A stretch of DNA of 15,703 bases from Lachnospiraceae bacterium UBA3814 (GCA_002368575.1 DFEA01000004.1:42744-58446); one strand, 5' to 3'. Positions 6,641 through 13,173 are shown, numbered from the stretch's first letter. The notes: generated by a model not told the origin, from the sequence alone. A program made the numbers and translations.

Positions 6641-6669
6641 TTGATATTTAGTGCGCCTGATGATAGAAT
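6641..6669 (+). promoter_or_regulatory. Predicted sigma-A promoter upstream of rpmJ (extended -10)
   Basis: TTGATA (6641-6646) and TAGAAT (6664-6669) are separated by exactly 17 nt, each one mismatch from consensus. TG at 6661-6662 gives an extended -10 (TGnTAGAAT). The region just upstream is A-rich (AATAAAAAAAC). A start near 6676 would leave a leader of about 110 nt before rpmJ. This would provide a separate promoter for the alpha operon within the spc-alpha cluster. Confidence 0.65.
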
Positions 6670-6788
6670 ATTATGCGTCGTTTTTGGAAAGTCATTTTTT
6701 AAAGAGGGAACAGGATACAGGGAAAGCTCTGTAGCCGGGCTCCGATCATTATAAAACGGCTGAGACTTTGTATGAAAGGAGGTTTAAC

Positions 6789-6902
6789 ATGAAGGTCAGG
6801 TCATCAGTAAAACCGATTTGCGAGAAATGCAAAGTAATTAAAAGAAAAGGAAGAATAATGATTATCTGTGATAATCCCAAGCATAAGCAGCGTCAGGGAT
6901 AA
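6789..6902 (+). CDS. rpmJ: 50S ribosomal protein L36, zinc-binding form
   Basis: This 37-residue protein begins MKVRSSVKPICEKCK and ends NPKHKQRQG. The zinc ligands C11, C14, C27 and H32 are all present, so it is the C+ form. L36 is the smallest large-subunit protein and sits near the L7/L12 stalk base. AAAGGAGG at about 6775-6782 precedes the ATG at the usual distance. The length is exactly that of the family. Placement between infA and rpsM is canonical, although the spacers on both sides (210 and 386 nt) are unusually long. Confidence 0.96.
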   Translation: MKVRSSVKPICEKCKVIKRKGRIMIICDNPKHKQRQG

Positions 6903-7288
6903 TGCCGGGGGAGGGCTTAAGGCCCCGGATCCTTAAGGCAGGGTCACAGACCGTCTCCGAAAGGGAGACGGTATAGATAACTCAAAGTAATGCGAGCTAT
7001 CTGCAATTGATACCTTACAGCATTCTGCTCCGGATATGCTTTTCCGTAATGGCACAGGATCAGTATACAGGCAGCTGCTGCGGGGGCAAGCCGGGATATT
7101 CCCGTGTGAGCGGACTCAGTGCCGCTCCAGTCAATATGTAACTGTATAAAGAGCGGCTTTAGGTAAAGCCGTAAAGCAAACAGATAAAGCCCGTAAGGAA
7201 ATTATCCGGCTCTGAAAGCGGATAAGCACACGATTTGCAGACAAATCGGTGCAGACAAAAGGGCTTTGCGGAAAGGAAGGAAAGTAGT
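6903..7288 (+). promoter_or_regulatory. 386-nt structured leader between rpmJ and rpsM
   Basis: No plausible gene was found here. The stretch holds at least seven possible stems: CCGGGG 6905-6910/CCCCGG 6923-6928, competing with CTTAAGG 6916-6922/CCTTAAG 6931-6937; ACCGTCTCC 6950-6958/GGAGACGGT 6964-6972; CGGGA 7092-7096/TCCCG 7100-7104; GAGCGG 7108-7113/CCGCTC 7122-7127; CGGCTTT 7154-7160/AAAGCCG 7165-7171; TTATCCG 7202-7208/CGGATAA 7219-7225; and the repeated element at 7223-7255. CCGCTC 7122-7127 can instead pair with GAGCGG 7151-7156. No T-run follows any stem. An S4- or other ribosomal-protein-responsive leader is a plausible but unproven reading. Confidence 0.45.
7223..7255 (+). repeat. 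Conserved hairpin element, copy 2 (rpsM leader)
   Basis: GCAC 7226-7229 pairs with GTGC 7249-7252. A7230 is bulged, and CGATTTG 7231-7237 pairs perfectly with CAAATCG 7242-7248 around a CAGA loop. It has the same shape, bulge and flanks as copy 1 before infA. It abuts the upstream stem TTATCCG/CGGATAA (7202-7225) and lies 36 nt before the rpsM ATG, further from the ribosome-binding site than in infA. Confidence 0.7.
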
Positions 7289-7657
7289 ATGGCTCGTGTT
7301 GCTGGTGTTGACTTACCGAGAGACAAGCGCGTTGAGATCGGTCTTACCTATGTTTACGGGATAGGGAGACCAAGCGCGACAAAAATTTTAACAAAGGCGA
7401 AGGTTAATCCTGATACCAGATGCCGCGATCTTACTGATGAAGAGGTAAAAAAGATCAGTGATATCATTGAAGCGGAGTATATGGTAGAGGGTGATCTGAG
7501 AAGAGAGGTAGCACTCAATATCAAGAGATTACAGGAAATTGGCTGCTATAGAGGCATACGTCACAGAAAAGGCCTGCCTGTTCGAGGCCAGAACACCAAG
7601 ACAAACGCAAGGACACGCAAGGGTCCGAAGCGTACCGTGGCAGGGAAGAAGAAGTAA
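7289..7657 (+). CDS. rpsM: 30S ribosomal protein S13
   Basis: The product is 122 residues, MARVAGVDLPRDKRVEIGLTYVYGIG..., ending in the basic tail RTRKGPKRTVAGKKK. S13 sits in the 30S head and forms bridges to L5 and P-site tRNA. An open frame continues upstream to a TTG at 7235, but the extra residues are unlike S13 and would run through the hairpin element. The ATG at 7289, with GGAAGG at 7275-7280 upstream, gives the family N-terminus and length. It is the first gene after the long structured leader. Confidence 0.97.
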   Translation: MARVAGVDLPRDKRVEIGLTYVYGIGRPSATKILTKAKVNPDTRCRDLTDEEVKKISDIIEAEYMVEGDLRREVALNIKRLQEIGCYRGIRHRKGLPVRGQNTKTNARTRKGPKRTVAGKKK

Positions 7658-7661
7658 TCTG

Positions 7662-7680
7662 CCTGTCAGCAGGGTTTTTT
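7662..7680 (+). terminator. Weak terminator-like or pause hairpin between rpsM and rpsK
   Basis: CCTG (7662-7665) and CAGG (7670-7673) form a 4-bp stem around GTCA-type loop bases, followed by G and a run of six T. The stem is too short for an efficient intrinsic terminator, and read-through into rpsK-rplQ is required. At most it would attenuate or pause transcription inside the operon. Confidence 0.25.
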
Positions 7681-7726
7681 GATACTATTAATAATCTAAG
7701 AGAATATTATTTTGTGAGGTTAGTTT

Positions 7727-8122
7727 ATGGCAAAGTCAGGTACAAAAAAGGTTACAAAGAAACGTGTCAAGAAAAACGTTGAACGGGGACAGGCTCATAT
7801 TCAGTCGTCCTTTAATAATACGATCGTAACATTGACCGATACTGAGGGCAATGCTTTATCCTGGGCAAGTGCAGGCGGTCTCGGCTTCAGGGGTTCGAGG
7901 AAATCCACGCCCTACGCTGCCCAGATGGCAGCGGAAACCGCTACGAAGGCTGCGCTCATTCACGGTCTTAAAACCGTTGATGTATTCGTAAAGGGACCCG
8001 GTTCAGGCAGAGAGGCTGCGATCAGAGCATTGGCTGCAAATGGTCTTGAGGTTTTAAGTATCAGCGATGTGACGCCGGTTCCTCATAATGGATGCCGCCC
8101 GCCCAAGAGAAGAAGAGTCTAG
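7727..8122 (+). CDS. rpsK: 30S ribosomal protein S11
   Basis: This 131-residue protein has the usual S11 blocks: GQAHIQSSFNNTIVTLTD near residues 21-38, GFRGSRKSTPYAAQMAAE near 53-70, VKGPGSGREAAIRAL near 87-101 and the invariant end PHNGCRPPKRRRV. S11 lies in the 30S platform next to the Shine-Dalgarno helix. TGAGGT at 7715-7720 is the ribosome-binding site. It is followed after 21 nt by rpsD. Confidence 0.97.
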   Translation: MAKSGTKKVTKKRVKKNVERGQAHIQSSFNNTIVTLTDTEGNALSWASAGGLGFRGSRKSTPYAAQMAAETATKAALIHGLKTVDVFVKGPGSGREAAIRALAANGLEVLSISDVTPVPHNGCRPPKRRRV

Positions 8123-8143
8123 TTTTAAAGGAGGAATTAGGAT

Positions 8144-8737
8144 ATGGCAGTCGATAGAGTTCCTGTGCTTAAGAGGTGCAGATCACTCGGCATAGAGCCG
8201 ATGGTATTAGGTTACGATAAAAAATCAAGAAGGACGCTTACCCGTTCCAACAGGAAGATGAGCGAGTATGCGACCCAGCTCAGAGAGAAGCAGAAGGCGA
8301 AGTTCATTTACGGCGTGCTTGAGAAGCCCTTCAGAAATTACTATGAAAAGGCTGACCGTATGAAGGGCATGACAGGTGAGAACCTTATGATCATGCTTGA
8401 AAGCAGGCTTGATAATGTTATCTTCAGGATGGCTTTTGCAAGGACAAGAAGAGAGGCAAGGCAGATAGTGGGTCATAAGCATGTGACCGTTAACGGCAAG
8501 TGCGTAAGCATCCCTTCATATCTTTGCAAGGCAGGTGATGTGATCGAGATCAGAGAAAAGAGCAAAAGCCTTCAGAGATATAAGGATATTGTTGAGACTA
8601 CGGGAGGAAGGCTTGTACCTAACTGGGTAGATGTTGATCTTGAGGGATTAAAGGGGACGATCAAAAATCTCCCGACCCGTGAAGAGATTGATGTGCCTGT
8701 GAACGAGATGCTTATAGTCGAGCTGTATTCCAAGTAA
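8144..8737 (+). CDS. rpsD: 30S ribosomal protein S4
   Basis: This 197-residue protein has an N-terminal domain beginning MAVDRVPVLKRCRSLGIEP without the zinc CxxC pattern of some S4 proteins (C- form). The S4 RNA-binding domain is at about residues 87-145 (LESRLDNVIFRMAFARTRREARQ..., VTVNGK). S4 nucleates 30S assembly on the 16S 5' domain and is the classic autoregulator of the alpha operon in enterobacteria. In this lineage rpsD is inside the alpha operon, whereas in Bacillus it is separate with its own leader. AAAGGAGG 8128-8135 is the ribosome-binding site. Confidence 0.97.
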   Translation: MAVDRVPVLKRCRSLGIEPMVLGYDKKSRRTLTRSNRKMSEYATQLREKQKAKFIYGVLEKPFRNYYEKADRMKGMTGENLMIMLESRLDNVIFRMAFARTRREARQIVGHKHVTVNGKCVSIPSYLCKAGDVIEIREKSKSLQRYKDIVETTGGRLVPNWVDVDLEGLKGTIKNLPTREEIDVPVNEMLIVELYSK

Positions 8738-8817
8738 TAGGGAGCAGCTTTGCAGTTTAAGTAAGGAAAGCTTTTTCGGGCGACTTATAGTCATATATTT
8801 TGCAAGGAGGTTTTGCT

Positions 8818-9771
8818 TTGTTCGATTTCGAAAAACCGAAGATCGAGATCGTGGAGATCTCAGATGATAAAAAGTATGGTAAATTTGTAGTAGAGCCTCT
8901 TGAGAGAGGTTATGGCATTACCCTTGGCAATTCGCTCAGAAGGATCATGCTTTCGTCTTTGCCGGGCTCCGCGGTGAGTCAGATAAAGATAGACGGTGTG
9001 CTTCATGAATTCAGCTCTATCCCCGGTGTGAAGGAGGATGTGGCTGAGATCATAATGAGTATTAAGAGTCTTGCGATCAGGAACAACAGCAGCACAAATG
9101 AAAATAAGACCGCGATCATCGATTTTGAAGGTGAGGGCGTGGTTACGGCCGCGGATATCCAGTGCGACCAGGACCTCGAGATACTTAATAAGGACCTTAA
9201 GATAGCGACACTGGGAGATCCTGACGCAAAGCTTTATATGGAACTGATGATAACCAACGGAAGAGGTTATCAGGGCTCTGACAAAAATAAGGGAGAAGAC
9301 CTTCCCATAGGGATCATAGCCGTTGATTCCATTTATACTCCGGTAGAAAGAGTGAACATGTCTGTGGAAAACACCCGTGTAGGTCAGATCACAGATTATG
9401 ACAAGCTTTCTCTTGAGGTGTATACAAACGGGACGCTCGGGCCCGATGAGGCGGTGAGCCTTGCCGCCAAGGTCTTAAGCGAGCATCTGTCACTCTTTAT
9501 CGATCTTTCGGAAAACGCTAAGAATGCGGAGGTCATGGTCGTTAAGGAGGATGACAACAAGGAAAAGGTCATGGAAATGAGTATTGATGAGCTGGAGCTT
9601 TCTGTCCGCTCCTACAACTGCTTAAAGAGAGCAGGCATCAATACGGTTCAGGAGCTTACGAACAAGACTCCCGATGAGATGATGCGTGTCCGTAATCTGG
9701 GACGCAAGTCACTTGAGGAGGTTCTGGCAAAGCTCAAGGAGCTTGGTCTTCAGTTGAATAACGGAGACTGA
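8818..9771 (+). CDS. rpoA: DNA-directed RNA polymerase alpha subunit (TTG start)
   Basis: The product has 317 residues from a TTG start at 8818. AAGGAGG at 8804-8810 lies 7 nt upstream, and the resulting N-terminus MFDFEKPKIEIVE matches clostridial alpha subunits. The open frame extends to 8800, but those codons are the ribosome-binding site itself. The N-terminal dimerisation/assembly domain holds GNSLRRIMLSSLPG and HEFSSIPGVKED. A linker leads to the C-terminal domain (SVRSYNCLKRAGINTVQEL...RVRNLGRKSLEEVLAKL), which contacts UP elements and activators. Both domains are complete. It follows rpsD by 80 nt, and a 185-nt spacer separates it from rplQ. Confidence 0.97.
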   Translation: MFDFEKPKIEIVEISDDKKYGKFVVEPLERGYGITLGNSLRRIMLSSLPGSAVSQIKIDGVLHEFSSIPGVKEDVAEIIMSIKSLAIRNNSSTNENKTAIIDFEGEGVVTAADIQCDQDLEILNKDLKIATLGDPDAKLYMELMITNGRGYQGSDKNKGEDLPIGIIAVDSIYTPVERVNMSVENTRVGQITDYDKLSLEVYTNGTLGPDEAVSLAAKVLSEHLSLFIDLSENAKNAEVMVVKEDDNKEKVMEMSIDELELSVRSYNCLKRAGINTVQELTNKTPDEMMRVRNLGRKSLEEVLAKLKELGLQLNNGD

Positions 9772-9789
9772 TAAAGGACAGAACAGTGC

Positions 9790-9819
9790 CTTGCCGGTAA
9801 TTCCAAAGAGTACGGCAGG
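9790..9819 (+). other. Stem-loop in the rpoA-rplQ spacer
   Basis: CTTGCC-g-GTA (9790-9799) pairs with TACGGCAGG (9811-9819), with one bulged G and one U.G pair, around an 11-nt loop. It lies in a 185-nt purine-rich, non-coding spacer. No T-run follows. A frame of 108 codons crosses this spacer into rplQ but has no family resemblance or ribosome-binding site, so it is not called. Confidence 0.35.
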
Positions 9820-9956
9820 GAGACGGGAGCGCGGAAAGCACCGGACAGCCGGAAAGAGGCAGGCGGGCTTCTTCGTGACCGGATGTAAGGATCAGGACCG
9901 GTATATAAGTCTGAAAAGCGTTACCGGGACCTTAGGGCAACCCAAAGGAGGACAAA

Positions 9957-10493
9957 ATGGCAAAGTACAGAAAGCTTGGCAGAACAAGCAGTCAGAGAAA
10001 AGCATTACTCAGGAATCAGATAACAAATCTTCTTTATCACGGAAAGATAGTCACTACCGAGGCAAAGGCCAAGGAGATCAGAAAGAAGGCCGAGCACCTT
10101 ATAGCATTGGCTGTTAAGGAGCGTGACAATTATGAAACGGTCGAGATAGACGCCAAGGTTCCGGTAAGAGATAAGGACGGAAAGAGGGAAAAGGAGGTCG
10201 TTAACGGGAAGAAGGTAACAAAATACCAGACCGTTAAAAAGACCATTAAGAAGGATTCTCCGTCAAGACTTCATGTGAGAAGACAGATGCTAAAGGTATT
10301 CTATCCCGTTACCGAGGTACCGAAGGAGGGACCCGGCAGAAAGAAGAATACAAAGAAGGTCGACATGGCTGCCAAAATGTTTGATGAGATCGCTCCGAAG
10401 TATGCTAACAGAGGCGGCGGCTATACAAGGATAATCAAGATCGGCCCCCGAAAGGGAGATGGTGCCATGGAGGTTATCATCGAGCTTGTGTGA
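9957..10493 (+). CDS. rplQ: 50S ribosomal protein L17 with a lysine-rich insertion
   Basis: The product is 178 residues, against about 120-130 in Bacillus or E. coli. The core is complete: MAKYRKLGRTSSQRKALLRNQ at the start, TEAKAKEIRKKAEHLIALA near 34-52, and the C-terminal block from KMFDEIAPKYANRGGGYTRI (140-159) to MEVIIELV. Between roughly residues 55 and 105 there is an extra charged segment rich in Lys, Asp, Glu and Val. Similar extended L17 proteins are known in Lachnospiraceae, so this is lineage variation rather than a fusion error. L17 lies near the peptide exit tunnel. AAAGGAGG at 9943-9950 precedes the ATG. It is the last gene of the alpha operon. Confidence 0.96.
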   Translation: MAKYRKLGRTSSQRKALLRNQITNLLYHGKIVTTEAKAKEIRKKAEHLIALAVKERDNYETVEIDAKVPVRDKDGKREKEVVNGKKVTKYQTVKKTIKKDSPSRLHVRRQMLKVFYPVTEVPKEGPGRKKNTKKVDMAAKMFDEIAPKYANRGGGYTRIIKIGPRKGDGAMEVIIELV

Positions 10494-10577
10494 TGACCGA
10501 TACCGGGAACCGTTCACAGCTCCTCAGGCTTAGGGAAGAATGAGATCAGGCTGTGTGGTCTTTCCTGAAGCAATCAT

Positions 10578-10619
10578 GAGCCAAAACAGGCGGAAGGTCT
10601 GTTTTGGCTCTTTGTATAT
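10578..10619 (+). terminator. Intrinsic terminator after rplQ
   Basis: GAGCCAAAACAG (10578-10589) and CTGTTTTGGCTC (10599-10610) form a perfect 12-bp stem with a 9-nt loop, followed by the U-rich TTTGTATAT. The T-run is imperfect, so some read-through into ecfA1 at 10655 is likely. No convincing promoter lies between the stem and ecfA1, which favours partial rather than complete termination. Confidence 0.75.
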
Positions 10620-10654
10620 CCTGTAGCAGGGTTTTCATCTGAAGAAAGTGGGAT

Positions 10655-11509
10655 ATGGGGATAATTGAAACAAAAAAACTGATCTTCGAGTATATAAGGC
10701 GCGACAGGGACGGGGAGCCGGAGGGAGTGACAAAGGCTCTGGATAACGTGGACTTATCCGTGGAGCAGGGTGATTTCATCGCTGTACTAGGGCATAACGG
10801 CTCAGGAAAATCCACCCTGGCAAGGCACATAAATGCCATTCTCTATCCCACGGAGGGAACGGTATTTGTGGACGGCATGGATACCGCTGATAACGCCCAT
10901 ATCTGGGATATACGCCGTACCGCGGGCATGGTATTTCAGAATCCTGACAATCAGATAATAGGGACTGTGGTCGAGGAGGATGTCGGCTTCGGTCCGGAAA
11001 ACATGGGAGTTCCGTCAAAGGAAATATGGGAGAGGGTGGAGGAAAGCTTAAAGGCGGTCGGAATGTACAAATACAGGAAACGTTCTCCGTCAAAGCTTTC
11101 AGGAGGACAGAAGCAAAGGGTCGCAATAGCGGGCGTTGTTGCCATGCATCCCAAATGCATCGTACTGGATGAGCCTACGGCTATGCTTGATCCCAGGGGC
11201 AGGAGAGAGGTCATAAGGGCTGTCAGGGCGCTCAATGACGTGGAAGGGATCACAGTTATACTCATCACTCATTATATGGAGGAGGTCATCTACGCAAATA
11301 AGGTCTTTGTGATGGATAAGGGGAAAATAGTCATGCAGGGCAGTCCGAGGGAAATATTTTCCCGTGTGGAGGAGCTGAAGCAAATAAGATTATCCGTTCC
11401 TCAGGCCACTGAGCTTGCCTGGGAACTGAAAAAGGCAGGACTTAAGCTTCCTGACGGCATCCTTAATGAGGAGGAGCTTGTAAAAGCCCTGTCGGGAATA
11501 TACAGGTAA
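10655..11509 (+). CDS. ecfA1: ECF transporter ATPase EcfA1
   Basis: This 284-residue ABC ATPase of the energy-coupling-factor family is one of the two nucleotide-binding subunits of the shared module that powers vitamin and metal uptake. Walker A GHNGSGKST is at 46-54, the Q-loop at Q95, signature LSGGQ at 148-152, Walker B CIVLDE at 168-173 and the H-loop at H206. The ecfA1-ecfA2-ecfT-truA order is characteristic of Firmicutes with group II ECF transporters. No substrate-binding S component is present, so substrate identity depends on genes elsewhere. The ribosome-binding site is weak (GAAAGTGGG). Confidence 0.95.
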   Translation: MGIIETKKLIFEYIRRDRDGEPEGVTKALDNVDLSVEQGDFIAVLGHNGSGKSTLARHINAILYPTEGTVFVDGMDTADNAHIWDIRRTAGMVFQNPDNQIIGTVVEEDVGFGPENMGVPSKEIWERVEESLKAVGMYKYRKRSPSKLSGGQKQRVAIAGVVAMHPKCIVLDEPTAMLDPRGRREVIRAVRALNDVEGITVILITHYMEEVIYANKVFVMDKGKIVMQGSPREIFSRVEELKQIRLSVPQATELAWELKKAGLKLPDGILNEEELVKALSGIYR

Positions 11510-11514
11510 TATAT

Positions 11515-12366
11515 ATGTCCATTATAGTAAATCATCTTTCATATATTTACAATCAGGGAACGGTTTATGAGCTCAAGGCTCTCAGCGACGTAAGCTTTAA
11601 GATCGACGATTCGGAATATATCGGGCTTCTCGGGGCTACCGGTTCTGGGAAATCGACCCTTGTTCAGGTGCTTAACGGGCTAATCACTCCTTCCGAAGGC
11701 AGCGTCTATTATAACGGTGAGGATATATTTGAAAGGGATTATGACAGGAAGCAGCTGAGGAGCAGGGTGGGCCTGGTATTTCAATATCCGGAGCATCAGC
11801 TTTTCGAGGCGGATGTTTTTTCCGATGTCTGTTTTGGACCCGCAAATCTGGGGCTTTCAAGGACCGAATGTGAGCTCAGGGCATATGAGGCGCTTAAAAT
11901 GGTCGGCCTGAGGGACGAGGATTTTTATGTTTCTCCGTTTGACCTCTCAGGAGGAGAGAAAAGGAGAGCAGCCATAGCCGGAGTGCTTGCGATGAAGCCG
12001 GAGATCCTTATACTGGATGAGCCAGTGGCAGGCCTCGACCCCGGAGGAAGGGATGAGATCCTTCTGCTTATCAAAAGAATACGGGAGGAGACAGGAATGA
12101 CCGTGATACTGGTTTCCCACAGTATGGACGATGCGGCGGAAAACAGCGAGAGGCTCCTTGTGATGCATGAGGGGCAGCTGCTCTTTGACGCTTCACCCAA
12201 GGAGGTATTTTCGGAATACGAGACACTGCTTGAGATCGGGCTTGATATCCCGCAGGTCACAAAGGTGCTGAGAGGGCTTAAAAGCATGGGAGTGCAGATA
12301 AACTGCGATGCCATCACCCTAAGAGAGGCTAAAGAGGAGATTTTAAGGAGCTTTGGAATAAGATAA
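11515..12366 (+). CDS. ecfA2: ECF transporter ATPase EcfA2
   Basis: This 283-residue second ATPase pairs with EcfA1. Walker A GATGSGKST is at 40-48, Q90 in the Q-loop (VFQYPEHQLF), the signature LSGGE at 144-148, Walker B ILILDE at 164-169 and H202. The YPEHQLFE segment and the LSGGEKRR variant fit EcfA2-type rather than EcfA1-type sequences. It starts 5 nt after ecfA1 and its stop overlaps the ecfT start by one base (TAATG), so the three are translationally coupled. Confidence 0.95.
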   Translation: MSIIVNHLSYIYNQGTVYELKALSDVSFKIDDSEYIGLLGATGSGKSTLVQVLNGLITPSEGSVYYNGEDIFERDYDRKQLRSRVGLVFQYPEHQLFEADVFSDVCFGPANLGLSRTECELRAYEALKMVGLRDEDFYVSPFDLSGGEKRRAAIAGVLAMKPEILILDEPVAGLDPGGRDEILLLIKRIREETGMTVILVSHSMDDAAENSERLLVMHEGQLLFDASPKEVFSEYETLLEIGLDIPQVTKVLRGLKSMGVQINCDAITLREAKEEILRSFGIR

Positions 12367-13157
12367 TGCTTAGAGAGATCACCCTGGGACAATATTATCC
12401 TGCCGGTTCGATACTGCACAGGCTGGATCCGAGAGTAAAGCTCATCGGGACATTTCTTTTCATAATCTCGATGTTTATGTTTGAAACTCTTCCGGGCTAT
12501 GTCTTTGCGGCGGCCTTTCTGGCGGCGGTCATTTACCTTTCAGGGGTCCCCTTTTCCTTTATGGTGAAGGGGCTTAAGGCTGTTGTGATACTCATGCTTA
12601 TAACGGTGGTCTTTGATATTTTTCTTACTCCCGGGGAGCCTCTATTCAGCTTTTACGGGATTACGGCAACAAAAGAGGGCGTTGAGCTTTCCGTCAAAAT
12701 GGTGATCAGGCTCTCCTTCCTGATCCTCGGGTCCTCTGTAATGACTCTTACAACGACTCCGAACGAGCTTACAGACGGCCTGGAAAAGCTGCTTTCCTTT
12801 TTAAGGATATTTAAGGTCCCGGTTCATGAGATAGCGATGATGATGTCGATCGCACTTACCTTCATTCCCATCCTTACGGAGGAGGCGGACAGGATAATGA
12901 AGGCCCAGATGGCAAGAGGCGCGGATTTTGAAAACGGCGGTCTCATAAAGAGAGTGAAGGCCTTAGTACCTGTCATGGTGCCTCTTTTTGTTTCAGCCTT
13001 CAGAAGGGCCGGGGAGCTTGCACTGGCGATGGAGGCAAGGTGCTACAGAGGAGGCAGCGGAAGAACGAGGATGAAGCCGTTAGTGTACAAAAGACGCGAT
13101 AGGCTCGCCTATGTGATCCTGCTCGCTTACCTTGTGATCGCTGTTATTATTGCATGA
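12366..13157 (+). CDS. ecfT: ECF transporter transmembrane subunit EcfT
   Basis: This 263-residue membrane protein starts MLREITLGQYYPAGSILHRLDPRVK, the typical EcfT opening, followed by several hydrophobic segments (about 25-60, 70-88, 112-130, 155-172 and 246-263). The two coupling motifs that dock on the ATPases are seen as ARG (183-185, QMARGADF) and ARC (224-226, AMEARCYRG). EcfT links EcfA1/A2 hydrolysis to toppling of an S component in the membrane. The overlap with ecfA2 and the gap of only 65 nt to truA suggest one transcript. Confidence 0.95.
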   Translation: MLREITLGQYYPAGSILHRLDPRVKLIGTFLFIISMFMFETLPGYVFAAAFLAAVIYLSGVPFSFMVKGLKAVVILMLITVVFDIFLTPGEPLFSFYGITATKEGVELSVKMVIRLSFLILGSSVMTLTTTPNELTDGLEKLLSFLRIFKVPVHEIAMMMSIALTFIPILTEEADRIMKAQMARGADFENGGLIKRVKALVPVMVPLFVSAFRRAGELALAMEARCYRGGSGRTRMKPLVYKRRDRLAYVILLAYLVIAVIIA

Positions 13158-13173
13158 TGCCCGCAACCGGGCA
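13158..13173 (+). other. Short hairpin after ecfT
   Basis: TGCCCG (13158-13163) and CGGGCA (13168-13173) pair perfectly around a CAAC tetraloop immediately after the ecfT stop. It is followed by AAAAGGGG, not T, so it is not a terminator. It may mark a processing site between ecfT and truA. Confidence 0.35.

Noticed and set aside
6950..6972. 9-bp hairpin ACCGTCTCC/GGAGACGGT as a terminator after rpmJ
   Set aside because: No T-run follows (ATAGATAACTC) and the operon must continue into rpsM, so it is listed only as part of the leader structure.
7008..7040. TTGATA followed by TATGCT in the rpsM leader as a promoter
   Set aside because: The spacing is 22 nt, and no acceptable -10 box lies at 16-18 nt.
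7235..7288. N-terminal extension of rpsM from a TTG
   Set aside because: The extra residues are unlike S13, the TTG lies inside the conserved hairpin, and ATG 7289 has its own ribosome-binding site and the family start.
9791..10117. 108-codon + strand frame across the rpoA-rplQ spacer
   Set aside because: Half of it overlaps rplQ in another frame. The predicted peptide has no recognisable domain, and there is no ribosome-binding site before it.
10611..10654. Possible promoter for ecfA1 after the rplQ terminator
   Set aside because: TATAT-like bases are present, but there is no -35 box at a workable distance, so partial read-through is the simpler explanation.
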